From Parvibaculum sp. (GTDB taxonomy: Bacteria; Pseudomonadota; Alphaproteobacteria; Parvibaculales; Parvibaculaceae): DNA of 64,000 bases. The DNA is taken from the NCBI GenBank assembly GCA_031291615.1, contig JARLIS010000010.1, positions 1 through 64,000 of the forward strand, read 5' to 3'. Positions 24,185-34,016 of the stretch are shown here, piece by piece. Made by a program: the position numbers and the translations under genes. Below the pieces are notes generated by a model that searched no databases, had not been told where the DNA came from, and saw only the letters and a list, made by a program, of their open reading frames with translations. The stretch's first letter is position 1. Each line of letters opens with the position of its first letter.

Positions 24185-25369
24185 ATGCACGCCACGCCTG
24201 AAATCGACGGCCGCCCGCTGCCTGTGGGCGGAAACTGCGATGCGCGCTTTGCCGCCGTCCGCGACGCCTTCATCGGCAATTTCAAAAATCATGCGGAGCC
24301 GGGCGCCGCCGTCGCCGTGGCGGTGGACGGCCGCCTTGTCGTCGACCTGTGGGGCGGCTGGGCCGATCGCGCCCGCACGCAAATCTGGCGGCACGGCACG
24401 CTGGTCAACTTCTTTTCCGTCGGCAAGGCTTTGACGACGCTCTGTGCGCTGCGCCTCGTCGAGAAAAACCTCATCTCCCTTGATGAACCCGTCGCGCGCC
24501 TCTGGCCGGAATTCGCTGCCCATGGCAAGGAAGCGATCACGCTCCGCCACATCCTTGCCCATCAGGCGGGCCTTCCGGCGATCCGCGCGCCGCTTCCCGA
24601 CGGCGCGATGCTGGATTGGCCGCGCATGGTGCGTGAGCTGGAAGCGCAATCGCCCTGGTGGACGCCGGGCGCGGCTCACGGCTACCATGTCAATACATTC
24701 GGTTTTCTCGTCGGCGAAATCGTTCGCCGCGCCACGGGCAATTCGCTCGGTGCGCTGCTCCGCGACGAAGTTGCGGGGCCGCTCGGCGCCGACATTCATA
24801 TCGGCCTTCCGCGCGCCGAACATGCGCGCGCCGCGGAGTTTCTCTGGCCCGAGGGCGGCCGTCCGAAATCGCCTGAAGGCGATCTCTCGGACGAAGCCTT
24901 GATGAAATGGAACACCTACTGGAACCCGCCCGGCATCTCGGGCGCGGGCTGGGTCAACTCGCCGGAATGGCGTCTTGCCGAAATTCCCTCGACCAACGGC
25001 CATGGTACCGCGCGCGGCATCGCGCGTGTCTATCAGGCGCTTGCGGCGGGCGGCGAGACGGATGGCACAAGGATCGTCTCGCGGGAGATGCTCGCTGAGG
25101 CGACGACGGAAAACTCATTCGGTCCCGACCGCGTGCTCGACCGCGAGTCGCGCTTCGGCCTCGGCTTTCAATTGACGCAGGCCGAACGCAAGCTCGGCCC
25201 CAATGTGGGCGGCTTCGGCCATTTCGGAGCGGGCGGCTCGCTCGGCTTCTGCGACCCGGAAGCGCGCGTCGCCTTCGGCTATGTGACGAACGACATGGGC
25301 CCCCGCTGGCAGAACCCGCGCAATCGCGCGCTCATGGAAGCGGTCTATGCGAGCCTCGGCGCGGCGTGA
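24185..25369 (+). CDS. serine hydrolase, beta-lactamase class C-like (family VIII esterase)
   Basis: A 394-residue beta-lactamase-fold enzyme. The S-x-x-K motif is FFSVGK (Ser78, Lys81), the second catalytic Tyr is Tyr167 in HGYHVNTFGFLVGE, and a glycine-rich GGFGHFGAGG takes the place of the KTG box. This set and the overall sequence match family VIII carboxylesterases (EstB/LAE-type) rather than true AmpC. No signal peptide is seen, so it is cytoplasmic. ATG 24185 is chosen because GGGGAGG lies four bases upstream; an upstream in-frame start at 24122 would put the hairpin inside the coding region. Confidence 0.9.
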   Translation: MHATPEIDGRPLPVGGNCDARFAAVRDAFIGNFKNHAEPGAAVAVAVDGRLVVDLWGGWADRARTQIWRHGTLVNFFSVGKALTTLCALRLVEKNLISLDEPVARLWPEFAAHGKEAITLRHILAHQAGLPAIRAPLPDGAMLDWPRMVRELEAQSPWWTPGAAHGYHVNTFGFLVGEIVRRATGNSLGALLRDEVAGPLGADIHIGLPRAEHARAAEFLWPEGGRPKSPEGDLSDEALMKWNTYWNPPGISGAGWVNSPEWRLAEIPSTNGHGTARGIARVYQALAAGGETDGTRIVSREMLAEATTENSFGPDRVLDRESRFGLGFQLTQAERKLGPNVGGFGHFGAGGSLGFCDPEARVAFGYVTNDMGPRWQNPRNRALMEAVYASLGAA

Positions 25370-25378
25370 ATGCGCGCC

Positions 25379-26506
25379 CTACTGAAAACGGACGATGGCG
25401 TTGCGGAAGCGCATGAGCGCGATGGCGAAGTAGACCGCGCCGATGACGGCGAGGATCGCCATGTCCTGCCAGACGATGTCGAAACCTGCCGAGCGGAAGA
25501 GAATGGCCTGCGCGAAGCTGACGAAATGCGGCGCGGGCGTCAGCTCCATGATGAATTGCAGCCAGCCCGGCATGGTTTCGAGCGGCGTCGTGCTGCCTGA
25601 GAGAAGTTCGAGAATGACCAGTATCGGCATGGCGAGCAGGCCGAACTGAGGCATCGAATTCGAGAATGTGGCGAGCAGGATGCCGAGCGCCGTCACCGAA
25701 AACTCGAAGATGATCGCGCCCGCGATGAAGAGGAGCAGCGAGCCCTGGATCGGCACGCCGAGCAGCAGGTGAACGACGACGATAAGCGAGAGGATCGCCG
25801 AGGCGAGAATGACGAGGCCGTTCGCCCAGATCTTGGCGAACATGATCTCGAAGGGCGTGACCGGCATGACGAGCAGATGTTCGATCGTTCCGCGTTCGCG
25901 CTCCCTGATGAGCGCGGCCCCCGTCAGAATGATCGACAGGATGGTGATGTTGTTGACGACCTGCATGATCGCCATGAACCAGTAGGACGTGCCGTTCGGA
26001 TTGAACTTCGTCCGAATCACGAGATTGATCGGCAGCGGCGGGGTGTTCATCGTCGCGCGCAGATAGTTTCGCACTTCATCGTCGATAATGGATTCGAGAT
26101 AGGCCGCGCCGTTTCCGGCCTGCGCCATCGCGGTCGCATCGACATTGAGCTGTATGCCGGGCCGTCGTCCGGCCAGCGTGTCCTTCTCGAAGGAGGGCGG
26201 AATGTCGATGACGAAGACATAGCGCCCGGCATCCATCGCCTTGTCGACATCGGCGGCGCCGATCTCGACCGCCGACTTGAAATAGGGCTTCAGCACCGCC
26301 TCGCTTATGGCGTGGGAAAGCGCGCTCCGGTCTTCATCGACAATGGCGACGGACGCATCCGCGACCTCGAAACTCATTCCCTTGGACACCGCATAGATGG
26401 CGTAGGTGAAAGAATAAACGATGAGCAGAAGCAGCACGGGATCGGTGCGCAGGCTGCGCAATTCTTTGATGCCGAGCCGGAATATGTTCTGCAAGGTCTG
26501 CCGCAT
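25379..26506 (-). CDS. yhhJ: ABC-2 type transporter permease (YhhJ-like)
   Basis: A 375-residue inner-membrane permease. One N-terminal span (about 21-40) is followed by a large periplasmic domain (to about residue 180) and then five more spans, the typical ABC-2 membrane layout. The phrase RERERGTIEHLLVMPVTPFEI is a family hallmark. The start ATG at 26506 lies one base after the stop of the RbbA gene, so the two are co-translated. It is the last gene of an operon HlyD-RbbA-YhhJ like the yhiI-rbbA-yhhJ locus of E. coli. Confidence 0.92.
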   Translation of the reverse strand: MRQTLQNIFRLGIKELRSLRTDPVLLLLIVYSFTYAIYAVSKGMSFEVADASVAIVDEDRSALSHAISEAVLKPYFKSAVEIGAADVDKAMDAGRYVFVIDIPPSFEKDTLAGRRPGIQLNVDATAMAQAGNGAAYLESIIDDEVRNYLRATMNTPPLPINLVIRTKFNPNGTSYWFMAIMQVVNNITILSIILTGAALIRERERGTIEHLLVMPVTPFEIMFAKIWANGLVILASAILSLIVVVHLLLGVPIQGSLLLFIAGAIIFEFSVTALGILLATFSNSMPQFGLLAMPILVILELLSGSTTPLETMPGWLQFIMELTPAPHFVSFAQAILFRSAGFDIVWQDMAILAVIGAVYFAIALMRFRNAIVRFQ

Positions 26507-26507
26507 G

Positions 26508-29258
26508 TCAGGCCTCTCTCTTGCGAAGCGCCACGGCGGCAAGGCCGGTGAACAGGACGAAGAAGAAGGCGAGCATGAGGAGGGCGGGCCACAATTCGGC
26601 AATGCCGAGCCCCTTGGTGAAGACGCCGATGCTGATCTGCTGAAACCAGGCAGCCGGAAAGGCGAGACCGAAAATCCGGCCGGCCGTGCTGAGCGACGAC
26701 ACGGGCACGAGAAGCCCGGAGAAATTGACCGAAGGGATGAGCGACAGAATGACGGTAGCGAAGAGCGCCGCGATCTGCGTGTTCGTGAAGGACGAAACGA
26801 GAAGGCCAAAGCCAGTTGTGGCGAGGATGTAGAGAAGGCTTCCCGCGACCAGCACGAGGAACGAACCCTTGATACTGAGCCCGAAGACCAGGACAGCGAG
26901 AAGCAGCAGCGTGACGAAGCTGACGCAGGCGGTCAGGAAATAGGGAGCCTGCTTTCCAAGCAGGAATTCGACCTTGGTCACGGGCGTCGACCGGAAATTG
27001 GCGATGGAGCCGGTTTCCTTTTCCCGGACGACGGCCACCGCCGTCATCATGGCCGGGATGAGCACCAGCATCAGCATGATGACGCCGGGAACGATCGCAT
27101 AGACGCTCTTGAAGGCCTGATTGTAGCGGAAGCGCGTTTCGACGTCGGCCGCCGTCACGTTTGCCGGGCGTCCGGTCCTTCGCTGTATCTCGTCGGCCAT
27201 ATAGGTAAGCGCGAGCCCCTCGATATAGCCGCGCGCCGTATCGGAACGGAAAGGCATCGCGCCGTCGAGCCACACGGCGACCTCCGGCTGGCGGCCGCGC
27301 AGAAGATCGCGCCCGAATTCCGGCGGCACTTCCACGGCGAGTTTCAGCTCGCCGCGCTTGAGGCGCTGGTCGAGCGCGCTTGCCGATGTGATCGGCGTGT
27401 GTTCGGAGAAATAACGCGAGCCCGAAAAACTTTCGAGCAGCTCGCGGCTCTCTCGCGACTGGTCCTGATCGTAAACGGCATATGGGAGGTTTTCGACGTC
27501 GAAGGAAATACCGTAGCCGAATGCGATCATCAGGATGATGGGTCCGAGAAGGGCGAAGGCGAGCCGGATCGGGTCGCGGATCAGCTCCATCGTCTCGCGC
27601 CGCGCATAGGCCCAGAAGCGAAGCGGATCGTAGCGATGGCGGCGCGGCGGCGGCTCCGGATAGACGGTCCCGGCGGAGGCGTCTTCCTCTTCCCTTTGTC
27701 CGGCTTCCTCCGACGCGGCCTCGAGATAGGAAATGAACGCGCCTTCCAGCGTCGTCTCGCCGCTCGCCTTCACCAGTTCCGCCGGCGTGCCGACGGCGAG
27801 CACGCGGCCCGCATGCATCAGCGATATCCGGTCGCAGCGCGCCGCTTCGTTCATGAAATGGGTCGAAAGAAAGATCGTCACGCCCTCCTTGCGGGAGAGC
27901 TCGATCAGATAACGCCAGAACACATCGCGCGCGATGGGATCGACGCCCGATGTCGGCTCGTCGAGGATCAGGACTTCGGGCCGGTGGAGAACGGCGACCG
28001 CGAGTTGCAGCCGCTGCTTGATGCCGAGCGGCAGCGCCTCGGGCCGCTCATCGGCGATCTTGTCGAGTTCGAAATGCTGCATGACCTCCGCGATCCGCTC
28101 GCCGGCATGATCGGGCGGCAGGCGGAACAGGCGCGCATGCAGTTCCAGATTTTGCAGCACCGTCAGTTCCGAATAGAGCGAGAAGGATTGCGACATGTAG
28201 CCGACGCGGCGGCGCACCTCCATGTCGCGCGCATCGAGCGGCTTGCCGAAGAGCAGCGCCTCGCCTTCGCTCGCGGGAAGAAGGCCCGTCATCATTTTCA
28301 TCGTCGTCGTCTTGCCGCAGCCGTTCGAGCCGATGAAGCCGAAAATCTCGCCGCGTCCGACCGAGAAGCTCACATGATCGACAGCGGTGAAATCCTTGAA
28401 GCGGCGGGTGAGCCCCCGCGCCTCGATGGACGGCACGCCGTCATCATCTACACGCGGCGGAACGACGACGGGTTGATGCGAGGCGCGAAGCTCTTGCGGC
28501 AGAAGGCCGATGAAGGCGGCTTCAAGCGTCGCTTGTCCCGCCCGCGCCTTGATCTCGCCGGGCGTGCCCGTGCCGATCACGCGGCCCGCATTCATTGCGG
28601 CGAGCCAGTCGAAGCGGTCCGCTTCCTCCATATAGGCGGTGGCGACGATCACGCTCATACCGGGCTGCCGCGCCCGCATGCGCGCGATGAGCGACCAGAA
28701 TTGCAGCCGCGACAGCGGATCGACGCCCGTCGTCGGCTCGTCGAGAATGAGAAGGTCGGGGTCGTGAATGAGCGCGCAGCAAAGCGCGAGCTTCTGCTTC
28801 ATCCCGCCCGATAGCTTGCCGGCGGGCCTGTCGGGAAAGGGGTCGAGTCCCGTCGCCTTCAGCAGTTCTGCAATGCGCGCCTCGCGCTCCGCCTTGCCCT
28901 GTCCGAAAAGACGGCCGAAAAAGTCGAGATTCTCGAAGACGCTCAAGGTCGGATAGAGGTTCCGCCCGAGGCCCTGCGGCATATAGGCGATGCGCCTGTG
29001 GCTGACGCTGCGATGAATGGGGTCGCGCATGTCGCCGTCAAGCGCGCGCACCTCGCCGGTCTGGATTTCGCGCACGCCCGCGATGAGCGAGAGCAATGTC
29101 GATTTGCCGACGCCGTCGGGGCCGATCAACCCGCAAAGACGGCCCGCCGGGACCGCGAGCGAAAAACCGTCCAGCGCGACCGTCTTGCCGTAGACATGAC
29201 GGAGGCCGCTGACCTCGGCGGCGAAAGGGGCGGGGCTCGTCGGTTCAGCGGCCGGCAT
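26508..29258 (-). CDS. rbbA: RbbA-type ABC transporter: two ATPase domains fused to an ABC-2 permease
   Basis: A 916-residue fusion, close to the length of E. coli RbbA. ATPase domain 1 has Walker A GPDGVGKST (46-54) and Walker B LLILDEPTTGVDP. ATPase domain 2 has Walker A GSNGCGKTT (Lys316) and VLILDEPTSGVDP. From about residue 545 comes an ABC-2 membrane domain with a periplasmic insert and a terminal set of spans. RbbA was described as a ribosome-associated ATPase, but the membrane domain and the HlyD partner point to an exporter. The gene overlaps the HlyD gene upstream by 14 bases and is followed by a second ABC-2 permease one base away. Substrate unknown. Confidence 0.93.
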   Translation of the reverse strand: MPAAEPTSPAPFAAEVSGLRHVYGKTVALDGFSLAVPAGRLCGLIGPDGVGKSTLLSLIAGVREIQTGEVRALDGDMRDPIHRSVSHRRIAYMPQGLGRNLYPTLSVFENLDFFGRLFGQGKAEREARIAELLKATGLDPFPDRPAGKLSGGMKQKLALCCALIHDPDLLILDEPTTGVDPLSRLQFWSLIARMRARQPGMSVIVATAYMEEADRFDWLAAMNAGRVIGTGTPGEIKARAGQATLEAAFIGLLPQELRASHQPVVVPPRVDDDGVPSIEARGLTRRFKDFTAVDHVSFSVGRGEIFGFIGSNGCGKTTTMKMMTGLLPASEGEALLFGKPLDARDMEVRRRVGYMSQSFSLYSELTVLQNLELHARLFRLPPDHAGERIAEVMQHFELDKIADERPEALPLGIKQRLQLAVAVLHRPEVLILDEPTSGVDPIARDVFWRYLIELSRKEGVTIFLSTHFMNEAARCDRISLMHAGRVLAVGTPAELVKASGETTLEGAFISYLEAASEEAGQREEEDASAGTVYPEPPPRRHRYDPLRFWAYARRETMELIRDPIRLAFALLGPIILMIAFGYGISFDVENLPYAVYDQDQSRESRELLESFSGSRYFSEHTPITSASALDQRLKRGELKLAVEVPPEFGRDLLRGRQPEVAVWLDGAMPFRSDTARGYIEGLALTYMADEIQRRTGRPANVTAADVETRFRYNQAFKSVYAIVPGVIMLMLVLIPAMMTAVAVVREKETGSIANFRSTPVTKVEFLLGKQAPYFLTACVSFVTLLLLAVLVFGLSIKGSFLVLVAGSLLYILATTGFGLLVSSFTNTQIAALFATVILSLIPSVNFSGLLVPVSSLSTAGRIFGLAFPAAWFQQISIGVFTKGLGIAELWPALLMLAFFFVLFTGLAAVALRKREA

Positions 29259-30246
29259 TGTCGCCGGCGGGGGGCAGTTTGACGTTCAGCTTTGCGGGCC
29301 AGACGGCGTCGCGCTTCGTTCGCACATAGCCGATGCCGCGCACGCCGGTCTTCGCCCGGTCCTCATAGGTCTTCAGCAATGCGGCGGGGATCGTCAGCTT
29401 GATGCGGAACATCAGCTTCTCGCGCTCATCCGCCGTCTCGACCGTCTTCGGCGTGAACTGCGCATCCGCCGCGACGAAAGTCACCGTTGCCGGAATGACA
29501 TATTGCGGCGCGGGGTCGAGCACGAGACGCGCCTCGCTGCCCAGCGCGAGCGCGCCCGCATCATGGGCCGGCAGGAAGATCGTCATGTAGATGTCGGTGA
29601 GGTCGAGCAGGGTGACGACCGCCGTGCCCGCGCCGACCACTTCGCCCGACTGGATGAGCTTGTACTGAACGCGCCCGTCCCTCGGGGCGACGAGCGTGGC
29701 GTCCTCGAGCATCGTCCGTACCCTGTCGACCGTGGCGCGGGCGGCGTCGACACCGGACACGGCCTGGCGCAGGCTTGCCTGCGCGGCCTGATAGGCTGCT
29801 TCCGCGGCGTCCATCTTTGCTCGCGCCCGATCGAATAGTTCGGTCGAGGCATAGCCATGCCTGTGCAGGCTGTCGATGCGGGTAAGTTCGCGCTTCGCCA
29901 GAACCCGATCCGCCTGCCGCGCGGAAATGGCGGCCTCCGCTTCGTCTTCCTGATTCTCGGCGGCGGATTGCTGCGCCTGCGCTTCCTGAAGCTGGGCGCG
30001 CACCTCCCGCGCATCCATGCGCGCGATGACGGTTCCCGCCTTCACCAGATCGCCTTCCTCAACGAGGACGGATTCGACCCGTCCCGCGAACTTGGTCGCG
30101 ACCTGCACCTGCTCGGCTTCAAGCCGCCCGTTGGCCGCCGCAATGCCGTCGGGCAGGCCGGGATGCATCCATTCCCACCAGCCGTAGAAAACCCCGCCGG
30201 CCAGCACGACCGCCAGCACGACAACCCCGACTTTCCATGCCCGCAT
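29245..30246 (-). CDS. HlyD-family membrane fusion protein (YhiI-like)
   Basis: A 333-residue periplasmic adaptor with an N-terminal membrane anchor (VGVVVLAVVLAGGVFYGWW). A biotinyl-lipoyl half motif (GRVESVLVEEGDLVKAGTVI) comes next, then a long coiled-coil hairpin (about 90-200) rich in Ala, Glu and Gln, then the second lipoyl half and a beta-barrel. ATG 30246 (MRAWKVG) is chosen; the frame is open to 30417, but that part has no signal or family features. It likely links the RbbA/YhhJ exporter to an outer-membrane channel; none is encoded beside it. Confidence 0.92.
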   Translation of the reverse strand: MRAWKVGVVVLAVVLAGGVFYGWWEWMHPGLPDGIAAANGRLEAEQVQVATKFAGRVESVLVEEGDLVKAGTVIARMDAREVRAQLQEAQAQQSAAENQEDEAEAAISARQADRVLAKRELTRIDSLHRHGYASTELFDRARAKMDAAEAAYQAAQASLRQAVSGVDAARATVDRVRTMLEDATLVAPRDGRVQYKLIQSGEVVGAGTAVVTLLDLTDIYMTIFLPAHDAGALALGSEARLVLDPAPQYVIPATVTFVAADAQFTPKTVETADEREKLMFRIKLTIPAALLKTYEDRAKTGVRGIGYVRTKRDAVWPAKLNVKLPPAGDNAGR

Positions 30247-30391
30247 CTCACCCGCCTTCGCACGCTTCAGGGTCCCGACAAGGCCTGCATGGTGCCCCGC
30301 GCCGCGCACCAAGGGAATCCGTCTCAATACGTAGGAAAGACGATGCGGCCCCGGAGGGGGTGGCGGAACTGACGTGTGAAGGGAGAAAAAA

Positions 30392-30466
30392 TGGTGCCCA
30401 CGGAGTGGATTGAACACTCGACCTCACCATTACCAATGGTGTGCTCTACCACTGAGCTACATGGGC
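30392..30466 (-). tRNA. tRNA-Thr (anticodon GGT)
   Basis: Read on the minus strand, the sequence folds into a full cloverleaf. The acceptor stem pairs GCCCATG with CGTGGGC (one T-G wobble). The D arm contains AGCTCAGTGGTAGAGC, the anticodon stem CACCA/TGGTG encloses the loop TTGGTAA with anticodon GGT, and the T arm reads GTTCAATC. The 3' CCA is encoded (30392-30394). Length is 75 with CCA. Confidence 0.96.
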
Positions 30467-30669
30467 CTTGCTCGTCGCCTCCGGGGGAGGCGCGGGCGGG
30501 GCCGGAGCAGGGCACCCCCCTGCTTCGGACGGGCGGAAAATGGCACGGCAGGCCGCGCTTCGCAAGCCTGCAACGCCACCGGTTGACGCAAGGATTTCGA
30601 TGGGTCCATATGCGGGACGTGCCGGCGCCCGAAAGGCCCGCATGTGCGCCCTGAAGCCCTGAGGAATCC

Positions 30670-30870
30670 ATGAGAGACAAAGCCGACGACAATACCGGCC
30701 GCAACCAGCCCGGCCAGGGCCCGGCCCGGGCCCAGCAGGCCCGCGAAGCCCGCCTCGCCGAAGCGCTGCGGGCCAATCTCCGCAAGCGCAAGGCCCAGGA
30801 GAAGGCGAAATCCGCCGCCGCCCCCGCTTCGGCCCAAAAGGCGCCCGGAAAGAGCCCGAAAGGCAAGTAA
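30670..30870 (+). CDS. small basic protein upstream of murA
   Basis: A 66-residue very basic, Ala/Lys/Arg/Gln-rich protein without recognised domain. The middle (AREARLAEALRANLRKRKAQ) should form an amphipathic helix; the C-terminus is Lys/Pro/Ala-rich and disordered-looking. ATG 30670 is preceded by GAGGAATCC. Similar short proteins with an AEALR.NL.RRK core precede murA in other alphaproteobacteria, which supports it being real. Function unknown. Confidence 0.7.
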   Translation: MRDKADDNTGRNQPGQGPARAQQAREARLAEALRANLRKRKAQEKAKSAAAPASAQKAPGKSPKGK

Positions 30871-30973
30871 GCATCGCCGGCCGGTCATGAGGCCGGCGTG
30901 ACTCTTGCGGCCCCGTTCCCTATAAAACGGGAGCCGGCCCCGGCATGATGTCCGGGGCCCGAACGGATATTCC

Positions 30974-32248
30974 ATGGACACCATTCACATTCGGGGCGCC
31001 CGCCCGCTGAGGGGCACCATCCCCATCAGCGGCGCGAAAAACGCCGCTTTGCCGCTTATGACGGCCGCGCTCCTCACCGACGAAGCGCTGAAGCTCACCA
31101 ATGTCCCGGCCCTGACCGATGTACGCTCGCTTTCGAGGCTGCTCGGCGTGCTCGGCTCCAGAGTCGAGCGCGTGACGGGCCCGAACGGCGACACGCTGAC
31201 CATCTCGACGCCTGAAATCACCTCCACCACCGCGCCCTATGAAATAGTCTCCCAGTTCCGGGCGAGCTTCTGGGTTCTCGGGCCCCTCGTCGCGCGCTGC
31301 GGCACGGCCAAGGTTTCGCTGCCGGGCGGCTGCGCCATCGGCGCCCGCCCGGTCGATCTCTATCTCAAGGGCCTCGAAAAGATGGGGGCCGAGATCGACC
31401 TCGTCGAAGGCTATGTGCTCGCTTCCGCCCCGAACGGCCTCAAGGGCGCGATTATCCGCTCGCCCATCGTTTCCGTCGGCGCGACGCACACGCTGCTGAT
31501 GGCCGCGACGCTGGCCGACGGCGAAACCGTTCTCGAAAACGCCGCCCGCGAGCCAGAAATCTGCGACCTCGCCAATTGCCTCATTGCCATGGGCGCGAAG
31601 ATTTCCGGCATTGGCACATCGACGCTGCGCATCGAGGGCGTCGAGCGCCTGCACGGCGCGACGCATCAGGTGATCGCCGACCGCATCGAGGCGGGCACCT
31701 ATGCGATCGCCGCCGCCATGACGGGCGGCGACGTGACGCTCGAAGGCGCGAGCCCCGAAACATTCGACGCGGCCCTTTCCGTGCTGCGCGCTGCTGGCGC
31801 GGGCGTTGAAACCGGGCAGGGCCATGTCCGCATCTTCCGCAACGGCGAGCGGCTTCAGGCGACGAATGTCGTGACCCAGGTCTTTCCCGGCTTCCCGACC
31901 GATCTTCAGGCGCAGTTCATGGCGCTGATGACGCTGGCCGAGGGCGAGTCCGAAATCACCGAAACGATTTTCGAAAACCGCTTCATGCATGTGCAGGAAC
32001 TGGCCCGCTTCGGCGCCGACATTTCCCTGCATGGCGACAAGGCGCTGGTGCGCGGCGTCGGCAAGCTGACGGCCGCTCCCGTCATGGCGAGCGATTTGCG
32101 CGCCTCCGCGGCCCTCATCATCGCGGCGCTCGCCGCCGAAGGCGAAACGACCATCAACCGCGTCTATCATCTCGACCGCGGCTTCGAGCGACTGGAAACG
32201 AAGCTCGGCGCCTGCGGGGCGGAGATATGGCGCGCCAAGGCCCAATAG
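30974..32248 (+). CDS. murA: UDP-N-acetylglucosamine 1-carboxyvinyltransferase
   Basis: First committed enzyme of peptidoglycan synthesis, moving enolpyruvate from PEP to UDP-GlcNAc; cytoplasmic, 424 residues. The fosfomycin-target Cys is present at 120 in [16 protein letters not shown]-terminal [10 protein letters not shown] and C-terminal [12 protein letters not shown], typical of the inside-out alpha/beta barrel, are clear. It starts a co-directional run of housekeeping genes. With Cys rather than Asp at 120, native fosfomycin sensitivity of the enzyme is expected. Confidence 0.98.
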   Translation: MDTIHIRGARPLRGTIPISGAKNAALPLMTAALLTDEALKLTNVPALTDVRSLSRLLGVLGSRVERVTGPNGDTLTISTPEITSTTAPYEIVSQFRASFWVLGPLVARCGTAKVSLPGGCAIGARPVDLYLKGLEKMGAEIDLVEGYVLASAPNGLKGAIIRSPIVSVGATHTLLMAATLADGETVLENAAREPEICDLANCLIAMGAKISGIGTSTLRIEGVERLHGATHQVIADRIEAGTYAIAAAMTGGDVTLEGASPETFDAALSVLRAAGAGVETGQGHVRIFRNGERLQATNVVTQVFPGFPTDLQAQFMALMTLAEGESEITETIFENRFMHVQELARFGADISLHGDKALVRGVGKLTAAPVMASDLRASAALIIAALAAEGETTINRVYHLDRGFERLETKLGACGAEIWRAKAQ

Positions 32249-32276
32249 TCCGGCCAAGAGCAGGAACGGAGAGACC

Positions 32277-32714
32277 ATGACCGATCTGCGCCTCAGCGCG
32301 GAAGACGCCGCCGACCTCGAAATCATCTCGGCCTGCCTTCAGGACGCGGTGACGCAGGTGCGCGATCTCGTCTTCCTGCCGCATGCGCGCCGCTTCGCCA
32401 TGGTGGTGAACCGCTTTCGCTGGGAAGGCGAGGGCAAGGCCCGCGGCCACACGCATGAGCGCGTGCGCTCGGGCCTCCACTTCGAAAATGTGACCAGGGC
32501 GAAAGCAAAGCGCATCGCCCAGAACCATCCCGAAGGCGTTCTGAACCTGCTCGCCATCCGTTTCGATGAGCTCGACGCGCCGTCGGGCATCGTCACCCTG
32601 ACTTTTTCCGGCGGCGGCGAGATAAGGCTTGAGGTCGAGGCGCTCGATGCCCATCTCTCCGACCTCGGCCTCGTCTGGGAGACGCCGAACCTGCCCGAAC
32701 ACGATCTGAAGTAG
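32277..32714 (+). CDS. DUF2948 family protein
   Basis: A 145-residue protein of the alphaproteobacterial DUF2948 family. The opening LRLSAEDAADLEIISACLQDA and the middle RRFAMVVNRFRWE are typical, as is its place between murA and hisD. Function unknown. It starts 28 bases after murA behind GGAGAGACC and ends 9 bases before hisD, so co-transcription is likely. Confidence 0.92.
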   Translation: MTDLRLSAEDAADLEIISACLQDAVTQVRDLVFLPHARRFAMVVNRFRWEGEGKARGHTHERVRSGLHFENVTRAKAKRIAQNHPEGVLNLLAIRFDELDAPSGIVTLTFSGGGEIRLEVEALDAHLSDLGLVWETPNLPEHDLK

Positions 32715-32723
32715 CAGCCCCAA

Positions 32724-34016
32724 ATGGCCATCCGACTTGACGCAACCGACAAGGGTTTTGCCGCCGCCTTCGAGGCGCTTCTCGGCGCGAAGCGCGAGGC
32801 CTCGGTCGATGTGAACGACGCGGTCGCGAAGATCGTCGCCGACGTGCGCGCGCGCGGCGATGCGGCGCTCATCGAATTGACGAAGCGCTTCGACCGCATC
32901 GAGCTGACGCCCGCGACGCTGCGCGTTACCGATGCCGAACTCGACGCCGCGCTGAAATCCTGCGACGCCGCGACGCTCGACGCGCTGAAGCTCGCGAAAT
33001 CCCGCATCGAGGACTATCACGCACGCCAGAAGCCCGAAGACGGCCGTTACACCGACGCGGCGGGCGTCGAACTCGGCCATCGCTGGACGCCGGTGGGCGC
33101 CGTCGGCCTTTATGTGCCGGGCGGCACCGCCAATTATCCAAGCTCCGTCCTGATGAACGCGGTGCCGGCGAAAGTCGCGGGCGTCGCCCGCGTGGTCATG
33201 GTCGTGCCGGCGCCGGACGGCGTCATCAATCCGCTGGTGCTCGCCGCCGCAAGGCTTGCAGGCGTCGATGAGGTCTACCGCGTCGGCGGCGCGCAGGCCG
33301 TGGCGGCGCTGGCCTATGGTACGGCGACGATCAGGCCGGTCGACAAGATCGTCGGCCCCGGCAACGCCTATGTCGCCGCGGCGAAGCGCCAGGTCTTCGG
33401 CATTGTCGGCATCGACATGATCGCGGGCCCTTCCGAAATTCTCGTCGTCGCCGACGGCAGGAACGATCCCGACTGGATCGCCGCCGATCTCCTGTCTCAG
33501 GCCGAGCATGACGAAAGCGCGCAGTCGATCCTCGTCACCGACGATGCAGCCTTCGCGACCGAGGTCGAGAAGGCGGTCGAGCGGCAGTTGAGGCAATTGC
33601 CGCGCGAAACGACGGCGACGAAAAGCTGGGCCGATTTCGGCGCGGTCATCACTGTCGCCAGGCTCGACGACGCCGTGCCGCTCGTCGACCGTCTCGCGCC
33701 CGAGCACCTCGAAATCGCGGTCGACGATCCCGAACCGCTCGCCGCGCGCATTTCCAACGCGGGCGCGATCTTCCTCGGCCGCTATACGCCCGAAGCCGTC
33801 GGCGATTATGTGGCGGGCACAAACCACGTCCTGCCGACCGCACGCAGCGCGCGCTTTTCTTCCGGCCTCTCGGTGCTGGACTTCGTGAAGCGGACCTCCA
33901 TCGTCCGCTGCGACGCGGCCTCGCTCGCCGCCATCGGCCCCGCCGCCGTGGCGCTTGCCGCCGCCGAGGGCCTCCACGCGCATGGCAAATCGGTATCCAT
34001 CCGCCTCAATAAGTGA
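32724..34016 (+). CDS. hisD: histidinol dehydrogenase
   Basis: Zinc enzyme catalysing the last two steps of histidine synthesis (histidinol to histidine with two NAD+), 430 residues. Family motifs are YVPGGTANYPSSVLMNA, VGGAQAVAALAYGTA, VGPGNAYVAAAKR, DMIAGPSEILVVAD and LAPEHLEI; the C-terminal NHVLPTARSARFSSGLSV is also typical. Other his genes are not in the window, which is usual for this scattered alphaproteobacterial arrangement. Confidence 0.98.
   Translation: MAIRLDATDKGFAAAFEALLGAKREASVDVNDAVAKIVADVRARGDAALIELTKRFDRIELTPATLRVTDAELDAALKSCDAATLDALKLAKSRIEDYHARQKPEDGRYTDAAGVELGHRWTPVGAVGLYVPGGTANYPSSVLMNAVPAKVAGVARVVMVVPAPDGVINPLVLAAARLAGVDEVYRVGGAQAVAALAYGTATIRPVDKIVGPGNAYVAAAKRQVFGIVGIDMIAGPSEILVVADGRNDPDWIAADLLSQAEHDESAQSILVTDDAAFATEVEKAVERQLRQLPRETTATKSWADFGAVITVARLDDAVPLVDRLAPEHLEIAVDDPEPLAARISNAGAIFLGRYTPEAVGDYVAGTNHVLPTARSARFSSGLSVLDFVKRTSIVRCDAASLAAIGPAAVALAAAEGLHAHGKSVSIRLNK

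Noticed and set aside
26421-28814. 797-codon open frame antisense to the RbbA gene
   Set aside because: Same cause: codon bias of the real gene leaves the opposite frame open. RbbA motifs are unmistakable on the minus strand.
30324-30984. Several open frames across tRNA-Thr on both strands
   Set aside because: They read through the tRNA and its GC-rich flank and show the typical antisense-tRNA peptide; no family or ribosome binding site.
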